Of a DNA stretch of 64,000 nucleotides, positions 52,158 to 60,934 are shown one piece after another (the first letter of the stretch is position 1; each line of letters begins with the position of its first letter). A program made the translations under genes and the position numbers. A model generated the notes under the pieces. That model saw nothing but the letters and a program-made list of their open reading frames with translations. It did not search any database and was not told the origin of the DNA. The DNA comes from CAYUCJ01 sp049282265 (lineage in GTDB: Bacteria; Desulfobacterota; DSM-4660; Desulfatiglandales; Desulfatiglandaceae), in assembly GCA_049282265.1 (NCBI GenBank), contig JBAPTR010000177.1:3069-67068 (forward strand), read 5' to 3'.

Positions 52158-53039
52158 CTAAATCTCAAAGGGCGTCAGACTTTCAAATCCTGTTTGCGTC
52201 ACCAGGACCGTCTGCTCGAACTGGGCGGACAGGGACCCGTCTTCGGTCACCGCCGTCCATTCGTCATCCAGAATATAGAGGTCCTTTTTGCCCAGGTTGA
52301 TCATGGGTTCCACGGTGAAGACCATACCGGGAACGAGGGGAACGCCCTCTCCCTTTCGGCCGTAATGGGGAACCTGTGGGGGTTCATGAAAATCAAGCCC
52401 CACACCGTGCCCTACGAATTCCCTGACGACCGAGCAACCCTCCCCCTCTGCGTATAGCTGGATCGCCCATCCGATATCGCCGACCGTGTTGCCGGGCTTG
52501 ACCTGCCTGAGTCCGATCCGGAGGCTGTTTCTGGCCACCTCGACTATCTTCTTTGCCTCGACCCCGGGTTTTCCCACGAAATAGGTCTTGCTTGCGTCGG
52601 CATAGTAGCCGTTCAAAATGGAGGTGACATCCACATTGACGATGTCGCCGTCTTCCACAACCCGGTCCCCGGGAATCCCGTGACAGATGACCTCATTGAG
52701 GGAGACACAGACGCTCTTTGGATACCCCCGGTAGTTGAGGGGCGCCGGTATGGCCCCGTGCTTGAGGGTATACTCATGAACAATGGTGTTGATCTCGTCC
52801 GTCTTCATTCCCGGCCTGATGCGCTCCTCCACCAGATCAAGGGTGTCTACGACCAGACGGCCGGCTTTCCTGATGCCTTCCACATCCTTCTCTTCCTTTA
52901 GGCGTATCCTGTATTTCTGGGCGTACTGGCTCTTCACATCGACGGGCCTGAAGTGGTTCCCCTCTTTGTTCATACAACACTTTTTGTATTTCATCCCACT
53001 CCCGCAGGGGCAGGGATCGTTTCTGCCCACCTTTTTCAC
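52158..53039 (-). CDS. map: type I methionine aminopeptidase with SEC-C motif
   Basis: The 293-residue protein opens with a SEC-C zinc motif (GRNDPCPCGSGMKYKKCC) and continues with a type I methionine aminopeptidase. Metal ligands are visible in NVDVTSILNGYYADAS (Asp, Asp), FVGHGVGLDFHEPP (His) and FTVEPMI (Glu), with a final Glu near QFEQTVLV. It removes the N-terminal methionine of nascent proteins. I place the start at the GTG at 53039 because the family starts just before GRNDPC; an ATG at 53153 is in frame but would add 38 residues of no family resemblance. Neither has a clear ribosome binding site. Confidence 0.9.
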   Translation of the reverse strand: MKKVGRNDPCPCGSGMKYKKCCMNKEGNHFRPVDVKSQYAQKYRIRLKEEKDVEGIRKAGRLVVDTLDLVEERIRPGMKTDEINTIVHEYTLKHGAIPAPLNYRGYPKSVCVSLNEVICHGIPGDRVVEDGDIVNVDVTSILNGYYADASKTYFVGKPGVEAKKIVEVARNSLRIGLRQVKPGNTVGDIGWAIQLYAEGEGCSVVREFVGHGVGLDFHEPPQVPHYGRKGEGVPLVPGMVFTVEPMINLGKKDLYILDDEWTAVTEDGSLSAQFEQTVLVTQTGFESLTPFEI

Positions 53040-53367
53040 ATTTCTTTGGTGTAACACGCCAGGACCTCGCTCTCCAGTGATACCCGTTTCCGGTATCAGA
53101 TGTTCATATATTCCACGACGGATTTCCAGATTCCCATCGCCGCTGTATCTCATTCTCTGTCATTTTCATGCACTGCATTTTCTTGATGAAACATAGCAAA
53201 ATTCAGGATGGTGGTCAAATGAACACAGAACTTATTTTCCGCGGCTGGTTTTCCACCCTGTGAATAGTGATGGAGCTTTAGAATTGTCTTGATCCAAAGG
53301 CCGTTAACGGGTATGAAAAGGGGCACATGTCACCGACCCCCGGTAGGGCCTTTTCGCAAGAGCAGCT

Positions 53368-54888
53368 ATGTCGAAGATCCTGAAAAGTGAAAACTTCCAG
53401 GCCCCACATGTCTGGGCCTTTACCACCTATTTTGCCGAAGGCTTTCCCTATACCCTGATCCGCATCGTATCGTCCGTATTCTTCCGGGACATGAAGGTCA
53501 GCCTAGAAGCCATCGGCCTCACCTCTCTCTTCGGTCTTCCCTGGGTTCTCAAGTTTCTCTGGGGGCCACAGATCGACCAGTTCGGCACCAAACGCCGCTG
53601 GATGCTCAACACGCAGGGTCTGCTCGTTCTGCTTTTCCTCGGCGTCGCCCTGATGACCCCTTTTGCATGGATGATAAAATGGATTGCAGTGGCCTTCTTT
53701 GTGGGTTCTATCATCGCCGCCACACATGATATGGCCATTGACGGTTACTATATGGAGGCCCTGGACAAGACAGGCCAGGCCCGGTTCGTGGGATACCGGG
53801 TGATGGCCTACCGCATCGCGATGATGACCGGCACCGGAATAGTCGTCACCATCGGTGCCACCACCTCCTGGCGGTTCGCTTACCTTTCCTCGGCCGGGAT
53901 ACTGGGCCTATTCTTCATCTACCACCTGTTCCTCTTGCCGAGAGTGGAAACACCCAAAGGACCCATCTACCAATCCTTCAAACCATTGTTGAGCCCAAAA
54001 CGCGCAGGAATGGTTGCTGTTCTGCTCCTCCTGATTACGGCCTTAAACAAGAGCATGTCCCTTGGGTGGTTTGACAACCTCAAAACCCAGGTTCCCGTCT
54101 TCGCTCACATCCGGGCGTCCGGCTGGATCGGGATTGGGCTGTTGCTCGGTCTGGTTTTCATGGTCCTTTTCAAGGATCACATCAGACAATCCCTCTTTCG
54201 CGACCCTGAAGCCTTTTACACAAAGGCCTTCATGGCCTACATGGACCGGGAAAAAATGGGGCTGGCCCTGGCCTTCATTATCCTCATGAGGACAGGGGAA
54301 TCCATGCTTGCATCCATGGTGTCACCATTTATTGTCGACCTGGGGATCAAGATGCATTATGGCTGGATTTCCGGCGGGGTGGGACTTCCTTTCTCGATCG
54401 TCGGGGCCATGCTCGGGGGCTGGTTCATTGCCCGGTATGGTCTCAGGAGGACCATCTGGCCGTTTCTCCTGGCCCAGAATCTGACCAATGTCATCTATAT
54501 GGGCCTGGCCCTGGGTCTCCAAGGTTATGTGGCGCTGAATGCCGGCGCCTCAATTCCAACGCCCATCGGTCCCTTCAACCTCTTTCTGGTGGCCTCGGTC
54601 CATGCGTTTGATCAGTTCTCGGGGGGACTGGGGACATCCGTCCTCATCACCTTCCTCATGCGGACGTGTCTCTCTGAATTCAAGGCGGCGCATTATGCCA
54701 TCGGAACCGGATTGATGAATATCAGCGGGGTCCTTTCCGGAGTCATGAGCGGTTTTCTGGCCCAGTGGGTGGGCTATGGCTGGTTCTTCGGAATCAGTTT
54801 CCTGGCTTCCATCCCCGGGATGGCGCTCCTTTTTGTGGTCCCTTTTCTGGATGAGGAAAAGGCATCCGAAAACCCCTCAGGAGTTTGA
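53368..54888 (+). CDS. AmpG-like major facilitator transporter
   Basis: The 506-residue protein has about twelve to fourteen hydrophobic helices. The N-terminal part resembles AmpG: YFAEGFPYTLIRIVSS, GLPWVLKFLWGPQIDQFGTK and MAIDGYYMEAL. AmpG imports anhydromuropeptides for cell-wall recycling, and related proteins import acetyl-CoA or siderophores, so the substrate is not certain. No recycling genes are next to it. It is divergent from map and convergent with the ATPase gene. Confidence 0.75.
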   Translation: MSKILKSENFQAPHVWAFTTYFAEGFPYTLIRIVSSVFFRDMKVSLEAIGLTSLFGLPWVLKFLWGPQIDQFGTKRRWMLNTQGLLVLLFLGVALMTPFAWMIKWIAVAFFVGSIIAATHDMAIDGYYMEALDKTGQARFVGYRVMAYRIAMMTGTGIVVTIGATTSWRFAYLSSAGILGLFFIYHLFLLPRVETPKGPIYQSFKPLLSPKRAGMVAVLLLLITALNKSMSLGWFDNLKTQVPVFAHIRASGWIGIGLLLGLVFMVLFKDHIRQSLFRDPEAFYTKAFMAYMDREKMGLALAFIILMRTGESMLASMVSPFIVDLGIKMHYGWISGGVGLPFSIVGAMLGGWFIARYGLRRTIWPFLLAQNLTNVIYMGLALGLQGYVALNAGASIPTPIGPFNLFLVASVHAFDQFSGGLGTSVLITFLMRTCLSEFKAAHYAIGTGLMNISGVLSGVMSGFLAQWVGYGWFFGISFLASIPGMALLFVVPFLDEEKASENPSGV

Positions 54889-54893
54889 AGAAA

Positions 54894-55595
54894 CTAGGCT
54901 CCCTCCATAACGAGAAAAGTACCGGGATCCAGATTGACACGTGCCCCGGTTATGGTGGGGTGATCGTGGTCCTTCAACAACCGGAGATGGATACCCGATA
55001 CCTCGGGCTGCATGTGTATAATAATGCTGAAAAGATCATCCACATCATGGCAAGGGTGGGGGATGCCCCTTTCGTTCGTTTCCGTGATGTGCCTGTGGGA
55101 AAGGGCTGAAAACCACACCTCGGTCTCAAAAGATCCCGCGATTTCTTTGAACTTCTCCAGGATGGTTCGAGGCGAGGCCTGGAAATCCAGCCCGTCCACG
55201 ATCAGGGCATCCGGGCTGAATCCCATGTTCTCCCTGAGATTGGAGAGATTGTCCGCCAGGCGCTCCATGGAAAAGCTCTGGTTCAGATAGGCAAGGATCA
55301 ACCTGTTGCGCTCGATGAGGTCCCGCATCTCACATTCATCCTGCATTTCAAGGGCCTGTACAAGGTCGTGCAAAATCACATCGTAATAGGAAGTGACTTT
55401 GTCCGGAGCCTCGTCCAGCGAGATATGCACCAGTTTCGCCCCATTGATGATCCGGTCAAAGGCGATGTGGATCAGGCAGGCCGTTTTACCGACCCCGGCC
55501 CTGGCGATAAGGGCTCCCAGGTTTCCGGGCCCGAGGCCTTTTCGTGATGATTTTTCCAACAAGATTAGTGGGCTTACAGAAATAAATTTCTTCAT
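54894..55595 (-). CDS. RecA/KaiC-fold ATPase, function unknown
   Basis: The 233-residue protein has a P-loop (ARAGVGKTACLIHIAFD) near residue 30 and a Walker B-like strand DALIVDGLDF near residue 125. The fold and spacing resemble single-domain KaiC/RadA-type ATPases. SLDEAPDKVTSYYDVILHDL follows the P-loop. I do not recognise a named family. It starts two bases after the EF-G stop codon and so is probably translated from the same message, which is unusual for this kind of ATPase. Confidence 0.65.
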   Translation of the reverse strand: MKKFISVSPLILLEKSSRKGLGPGNLGALIARAGVGKTACLIHIAFDRIINGAKLVHISLDEAPDKVTSYYDVILHDLVQALEMQDECEMRDLIERNRLILAYLNQSFSMERLADNLSNLRENMGFSPDALIVDGLDFQASPRTILEKFKEIAGSFETEVWFSALSHRHITETNERGIPHPCHDVDDLFSIIIHMQPEVSGIHLRLLKDHDHPTITGARVNLDPGTFLVMEGA

Positions 55596-55597
55596 AT

Positions 55598-57679
55598 CTA
55601 TTTTCCCCCCATTGATTTCTCTTTGAATTGACGCTTCAGGTCTTCTGTCAGTGATTCAGGAACCTTTGCATATTTTGAGAATTCCATGGTGAATTCACCC
55701 TTTCCCTGGGTTAAAGAACGTAGGGTTGTAGCATACCCGAACATCTCCGCCAGCGGGACTTCAGCCTCTATGGTGCTGAAAACACCATCCTCAGCGGAAC
55801 TCATGATCAGGCCCCTTCTCTGATTTATGGAAGCCATGGCATTTCCCTGAAACTCGCACGGACATTCAATGGATACCTTCATGACGGGTTCAAGGATGAC
55901 AGGCCTGGCCTTGTTGTAGGCCTGCTTAAAGGCACCAATCGCGGCCTGGGAGAAGGCCCGCTCAGAAGAATCGACGCTGTGGGCCTTGCCGTCGTTTACC
56001 GTCACCTGCATGCCAACAACGGGAAATCCCAGCATGAGACCTTTCTCAAGGCAGGACTGAAAACCCTTGTCCACGGCAGAAATGAATTCCGTGGGTATGG
56101 CGCCCCCCTTCACGCTGTTCACAAATTCATATGAATCTGAGTCCGAAGGCTGCATGAAACCGGCAACCCTCCCAAACTGACCCGCGCCACCCGTCTGTTT
56201 CTTGTGCGTGTAATCAAACGCGGCCATCTTGGTAATGCTCTCCCGGTATGCCACCTGTGGGATGCCTGTGGTTACTGCCGCACTGAACTCCCTTTTCATC
56301 CTCTCCACATAGACATCAAGATGCAATTCACCCATACCCGAAATGATCGTCTCTCCCGATTCCTCGTCCACGTGGCTTCGGAAAGTGGGGTCCTCACGGG
56401 TAAAGCGGTTCAGTGCCTTGCTCATGTTGTCCTGGGCCTTGTTGTCCGCGGGGTTGATGGTCATGGAAATAACAGGCTCGGGCACAAACATGGTGGACAT
56501 ACTGTAGTTCAAACTCCCGTCGGTAAACGTATCGCCGGAATAACAGTCCACGCCGAACAGGGCCACGATCTCGCCCGCGCCGGCCCGGCTGATCTCTTCC
56601 ATCTCATTTGCATGCATGCGAGCTAGCCGTCCAACCTTGATCTTCTTCCGGTTGCGCGTGATGACAACATCATCCCCCTTGCCCATTCTCCCCTGATAGA
56701 TTCTGATATAGGTCAGCTGACCATAAGGCGTCACCTCCAGTTTGAAGGCAAGCGCAACAAAGGGAAGGTCTGAAGCCACCCGGAGTTGGATTTCCTCCTC
56801 GTTCCGGTCCAGGTCGAGGGCGACATTTTCCACGTCGGTCGGAGAGGGAAGATACTGATTGACGCCGTCCAGCAGGGGTTGCACCCCCACGTTCTTGTAG
56901 GCTGATCCCACAAAGACCGGGGTCAACTTCCTGGTCAAGGTCCCCCTTCTCACGGCCTCCTGAATGAGCCCCTCTTCGATCCTTTCTTCAAGAATGGCCT
57001 CTGTCAGTTCGTCGGAAAACAGGGATGCCGCATCCAGGAGTTCTTCCCGCTTGTCCGTGGCCTCCTCCATAAGATGCCCGGGGATCTCTTCCACACGGAG
57101 GGATTCCCCGTTCTCGCCTTCAAAATAGATGGCCTTCATGGAAATCAGATCCACAACACCGACCAGGTTTTCCTCCAGGCCGATGGGGATTTCCATCAGC
57201 ACGGGATTGTCATTCAGTTTTTCGCGTATCTGCTCAACGACGCCGTATGGATCGGCGCCCGATCGATCACACTTGTTGATAAAGGCAATACGGGGGACTG
57301 CGTACCGTTTCATCTGGCGATCAACGGTAAGGGACTGCGACTGTACACCGCCAACGGCGCAGAGGACGAGAACGGCCCCGTCAAGGACCCTCAAAGCCCT
57401 CTCCACCTCTATGGTAAAATCCACGTGGCCGGGGGTGTCGATAATGTTGATCTCGTGGCCCTTCCATACGCAGTGGGTGGCTGCGGACGCTATGGTGATG
57501 CCGCGTTCCTTCTCAAGCTCCATGGAATCCATGGTGGCTCCCACGCCGTCCTTGCCCCGCACTTCATGGATGGCATGGATCATCTGGGTGTAGAAAAGGA
57601 TTCGTTCGGTAAGGGTTGTCTTGCCTGAATCGATGTGGGCACTGATACCGATGTTTCTCAAATGCTGGATATCTTCCAT
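55598..57679 (-). CDS. fusA: elongation factor G
   Basis: The 693-residue GTPase moves tRNA and mRNA on the ribosome. G motifs are AHIDSGKTTLTERI (G1), DTPGHVDF (G3), INKCDRSGADP (G4) and later domain IV/V landmarks such as GGAIPTEFISAVDKGFQ and LTQGKGEFTMEF. The ATG at 57679 (MEDIQHLRNIGI) has GTGAGG eight bases upstream and is preferred to the frame start 10 codons earlier. It stands alone from the str operon, so it may be a second EF-G; that cannot be settled from the window. The small ATPase gene follows. Confidence 0.93.
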   Translation of the reverse strand: MEDIQHLRNIGISAHIDSGKTTLTERILFYTQMIHAIHEVRGKDGVGATMDSMELEKERGITIASAATHCVWKGHEINIIDTPGHVDFTIEVERALRVLDGAVLVLCAVGGVQSQSLTVDRQMKRYAVPRIAFINKCDRSGADPYGVVEQIREKLNDNPVLMEIPIGLEENLVGVVDLISMKAIYFEGENGESLRVEEIPGHLMEEATDKREELLDAASLFSDELTEAILEERIEEGLIQEAVRRGTLTRKLTPVFVGSAYKNVGVQPLLDGVNQYLPSPTDVENVALDLDRNEEEIQLRVASDLPFVALAFKLEVTPYGQLTYIRIYQGRMGKGDDVVITRNRKKIKVGRLARMHANEMEEISRAGAGEIVALFGVDCYSGDTFTDGSLNYSMSTMFVPEPVISMTINPADNKAQDNMSKALNRFTREDPTFRSHVDEESGETIISGMGELHLDVYVERMKREFSAAVTTGIPQVAYRESITKMAAFDYTHKKQTGGAGQFGRVAGFMQPSDSDSYEFVNSVKGGAIPTEFISAVDKGFQSCLEKGLMLGFPVVGMQVTVNDGKAHSVDSSERAFSQAAIGAFKQAYNKARPVILEPVMKVSIECPCEFQGNAMASINQRRGLIMSSAEDGVFSTIEAEVPLAEMFGYATTLRSLTQGKGEFTMEFSKYAKVPESLTEDLKRQFKEKSMGGK

Positions 57680-57770
57680 CAACAAAAACCTCACAATGAA
57701 CCGTTTCACCTTTCGCCAGGTGCTGGTCGAAAACTTTTTAATTTATGCTCCCTATGCAGGAATTGCAAGT

Positions 57771-57806
57771 AAAAAAATAGGGCCTGCAATGGCAAACCCT
57801 ATTTTT
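57771..57806 (-). terminator. rho-independent terminator of the beta-oxidation operon
   Basis: AAAAATAGGG (57773-57782) pairs with CCCTATTTTT (57797-57806) around a 14-base loop, and on the minus strand the stem is followed by seven T. It lies 22 bases past the acyl-CoA dehydrogenase stop. Confidence 0.9.
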
Positions 57807-57828
57807 CCTGCAATATCAGGTAAGAGAA

Positions 57829-59610
57829 CTAAAATGGATAGGATTCCAGCTCAATAATCCTCTCCGCGATCTCCTTCTTCAGGCTGATGGCATCAATAGT
57901 CTGGTATCTCGCCAGCTTTTTGAGCCCTGCAAGCTGCGTCCTGAGCATGTCGCCCTCTTCCACATAGGCCAGCGCCTGTTTTGCCCACACCTCAATCCGG
58001 GGAATGGTATCATCCACATAGGCCTTGGTCGCGGCAATCTGGTACTTTGCCTTTTCCTCTCCTGCACTGTCAATTAGCTTGAGCGTCCGCAGCAGACCGC
58101 TTTCCATGGCAAAGATTTCGATGACAATGTCCGCTATTCTGGCAAGGACTTCCTGTTCCTTTGCCAGCTTCTGTTGAAATTTCTGGGCCGCCACCCCTGA
58201 CACCATAAGGGCGATTTTTTTGCTCATCTTGACCATATGCTCCTGAACCGCCAACGGGGTGTCAGGGAGCTGTACGGATAAGGGCGAGTACGTCATGAGT
58301 TCACCGGCAATGGCCTGGGCCGCTGGCAACAACCCCAGCCTTCCCTGCATGGCGCGCCGCATCATGGTGCCGGGCACCAGCATCCGGTTGATTTCGTTTG
58401 TCCCTTCCCAGATACGGTTGATCCTGGAGTCGCGGTAGTACCGCTCCGCCGGATACTCGGCGGTAAAACCGTATCCGCCCAGGATCTGGACATATTCGTC
58501 CACACAGTAATCCAGGCATTCGGAACCGTACACCTTGGTGATGGAGCATTCAGGGGCGTACTCTTCAATGGCCTTGGCATTTTCCGCGCCGCTTTTCTTG
58601 GCCTCCGCATCCAGGGTCCCGAGCTTATCGTCGAACATACCCGCCATCCGGTACATCATGCTCTCACTCATGTAGCCCTTGATCGCCATATTCGCCAGCT
58701 TTTCCTGGATCATGCCGAAGGAGCTGATGGGCACCTTGAACTGAATCCTGCCGTTTGCATACTTCACGGCCTCGGTCACGCAGGCCTTGCAACCGCCGGT
58801 GGTCATGGCACCAAGTTTCCAGCGTCCGATATTGAGGATATTGAATGCAATCTTGTGCCCTTTCCCCACTTCGAACAGGACATTTTCGACCGGCACCTTG
58901 GCATCTTCCAGGATCACCGGACGCGTGGAAGAACCATGGACCCCCATCTTTTTTTCTTCCTTGCCCGTGGAGAACCCCGGGAAATCCTTCTCCACGATGA
59001 AGCCCGTAAATTTTTCACCGTCAACCTTTGCGTAGACAATAAAACTTGTTGACCATGCCGCATTGGTGATGAAAAGTTTTTCCCCATTGAGGATATAGAA
59101 TTTTCCATCTTCGGAGAGCACCGCTTTGGTCTTGGCATTCAGCGCGTCGGTACCGGCACCGGGTTCAGTCAGGCAGTAAGAAGCACACCATTCTCCGGAA
59201 GCAAGCTTGGTCAGATATTTGTTTTTCTGTTCTTCATTACCGAAATAGACGATTGGCAGGGTTCCGATGCCGGTGTGGGCCCCATAGACCACGGAAAATG
59301 ATCCTGCGGTACCCATAACTTCACCTACGACTGTGGTGCTCACCTTGTCCAGGCCCAAGCCACCGTATTCTTCCGGCACATCCGTGCCCAGGAGTCCCAG
59401 TTCTCCGGCCTTTCCCAAAATTTCCATCACCAGCTCAGGGTTTTTTTCCTCCATTTCTTCAATGTGAGGCTGGACTTCTTTGGCCACAAAATCCTTGGCC
59501 GTTTCATAAATCATTTTGTGTTCATCAGTAAAATCCTCAGGCGTAAACACCTCATCGGGCGCCACGTCGGCGATCAGGAATTCTCCCCCTGCAAAAATCT
59601 TCTCAGCCAT
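57829..59610 (-). CDS. acyl-CoA dehydrogenase
   Basis: The 593-residue enzyme has the acyl-CoA dehydrogenase core with ASYCLTEPGAGTDA (FAD/substrate loop), WSTSFIVYAKVDG and the C-terminal QILGGYGFTAEYPAERYYRD signature with the base glutamate region in WEGTNEINRML. The 180-residue C-terminal extension is typical of the long ACAD family (ACAD9/VLCAD-like). It oxidises acyl-CoA to enoyl-CoA, passing electrons to ETF. It is the last gene of the operon. AGGAG precedes the start. Confidence 0.93.
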   Translation of the reverse strand: MAEKIFAGGEFLIADVAPDEVFTPEDFTDEHKMIYETAKDFVAKEVQPHIEEMEEKNPELVMEILGKAGELGLLGTDVPEEYGGLGLDKVSTTVVGEVMGTAGSFSVVYGAHTGIGTLPIVYFGNEEQKNKYLTKLASGEWCASYCLTEPGAGTDALNAKTKAVLSEDGKFYILNGEKLFITNAAWSTSFIVYAKVDGEKFTGFIVEKDFPGFSTGKEEKKMGVHGSSTRPVILEDAKVPVENVLFEVGKGHKIAFNILNIGRWKLGAMTTGGCKACVTEAVKYANGRIQFKVPISSFGMIQEKLANMAIKGYMSESMMYRMAGMFDDKLGTLDAEAKKSGAENAKAIEEYAPECSITKVYGSECLDYCVDEYVQILGGYGFTAEYPAERYYRDSRINRIWEGTNEINRMLVPGTMMRRAMQGRLGLLPAAQAIAGELMTYSPLSVQLPDTPLAVQEHMVKMSKKIALMVSGVAAQKFQQKLAKEQEVLARIADIVIEIFAMESGLLRTLKLIDSAGEEKAKYQIAATKAYVDDTIPRIEVWAKQALAYVEEGDMLRTQLAGLKKLARYQTIDAISLKKEIAERIIELESYPF

Positions 59611-59633
59611 TGTCCTGCTCCTTTCTCATCAGA

Positions 59634-59695
59634 AATGAAATCGTAAAAAGCCCGCCCATCATCAGGCGGTTTGATGACGCCTTACGATCTCATCA
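59634..59695. repeat. 62-bp member of the fold-back repeat family
   Basis: Ends TGAAATCGTAAAAAG and CTTACGATCTCATCA are inverted repeats, and the middle has CGCCCATCATCAGGCG as an inner palindrome. It lies between the thiolase and the dehydrogenase and touches the thiolase stop. Confidence 0.6.
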
Positions 59696-60877
59696 ATAGT
59701 CCTCTATTTCAAAAATCCCGGCTGCCCCCATGCCGAATCCTATGCACATGGAAACCAGGCCCCACCTCAATTTTCTCTCCTGCATCTCGTAGATCAACTG
59801 GGTGGTCAATTTGGAACCCGTACAACCGAGCGGATGACCCAGGGCAATGGCACCGCCGTTCACATTGGTGATTTCTTCATCAATGCCAAGCTCCCGGATA
59901 CAGTAAATCGACTGGGCGGCAAACGCCTCGTTCAACTCGATCAGTTCCATCTGGTCAAGATTCATCCCTGCTATCTTTAAAACTCTGGGAATGGCAACGG
60001 AAGGGCCGACCCCCATGTATTCGGGCTCGCATCCCTCGACAGCGTAGTACCGGAAGGTGGCCATGGGTTTGAGGCCGAGTTCCCTGGCCTTCTCCTTGGA
60101 CATGAGCAGCACTGCGGCCGCCGCGTCACTGGTCTGAGATGAATTCCCCGCAGTAACAGTGCCGTTGGGTTTGAACGCAGGTCGGATCCCGGAAATATTT
60201 TCCGCTGTGGTTCCGGGGCGCACGCCCTCATCCGTATCAAAGATGACTTCGTCAAATTCAAAGCGCCCGTCCGCAAGCTGTTTCTGTTTCTTCACCTTCA
60301 GGGGCACGATCTGGTCCTTGAATTTTCCGGCCTTTATGGCTGCCTCGGCCCTCTGCTGGCTTCTCGCACCGAATGCATCCTGCTCCTCACGAGTGAGGTT
60401 GAATTTTTCCGCCACATTCTCGGCGGTGAGACCCATCCCGGTGAAGGCACCGGGCCTCATATCCACCAGGGCCGGATTGGGGTACATCATGCTTCCACCC
60501 ATGGGAATCTGGCTCATACTTTCCACGCCGCCGGCCACGACTACGTCGGCGAACCCGCACATGATCTTCTCGGCTCCCATGGCAATGGCCTGAAGGCCGG
60601 AAGAGCAGAATCGGTTAACGGTAACTCCGGGCACCCGGTCCGGCCAACCCATGGACATCACCAGGACCCGCGCAAGATTCAACCCTTGGGTTGCCTCGGG
60701 GAAGGTGCACCCTATGACCACATCGTCGATGAGCACGGGGTCCATATCCCCTGCCCTTTTCAACAGGTCACCCAAAACAGCACATCCCATCTGTTCAGGG
60801 CGTGTATCTTTCAAGGTTCCGCGAGGGGCCTTCCCGGCTGCGGTCCTGCAGGCGGAAACAATCACGGCTTCTTTCAT
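59693..60877 (-). CDS. fadA: acetyl-CoA acyltransferase (thiolase)
   Basis: The 394-residue thiolase cleaves 3-ketoacyl-CoA. The active-site Cys is in NRFCSSGLQAIAMG near residue 88, the second site is ALGHPLGCTGSKL with His and Cys (about residues 350-360), and NEAFAAQS is also present. The ATG at 60877 has GGGAGG eight bases upstream; an earlier TTG is in frame. It is flanked by the hydratase/dehydrogenase fusion and the acyl-CoA dehydrogenase. Confidence 0.95.
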   Translation of the reverse strand: MKEAVIVSACRTAAGKAPRGTLKDTRPEQMGCAVLGDLLKRAGDMDPVLIDDVVIGCTFPEATQGLNLARVLVMSMGWPDRVPGVTVNRFCSSGLQAIAMGAEKIMCGFADVVVAGGVESMSQIPMGGSMMYPNPALVDMRPGAFTGMGLTAENVAEKFNLTREEQDAFGARSQQRAEAAIKAGKFKDQIVPLKVKKQKQLADGRFEFDEVIFDTDEGVRPGTTAENISGIRPAFKPNGTVTAGNSSQTSDAAAAVLLMSKEKARELGLKPMATFRYYAVEGCEPEYMGVGPSVAIPRVLKIAGMNLDQMELIELNEAFAAQSIYCIRELGIDEEITNVNGGAIALGHPLGCTGSKLTTQLIYEMQERKLRWGLVSMCIGFGMGAAGIFEIEDY

Positions 60878-60898
60878 TTTATTTTCCTCCCTCAAGAT

Positions 60899-60934
60899 TG
60901 ATGGAATTGCAAAAAAGTCCGTCCATGGGCACGA
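60899..60934. repeat. single arm of the fold-back repeat
   Basis: TGATGGAATTGCAAAAAAGT followed by CCGTCCATGGGCACGA matches the left end of copy 3 and, inverted, the fragment at 14382-14407. It directly abuts the stop codon of the upstream gene. Confidence 0.6.
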
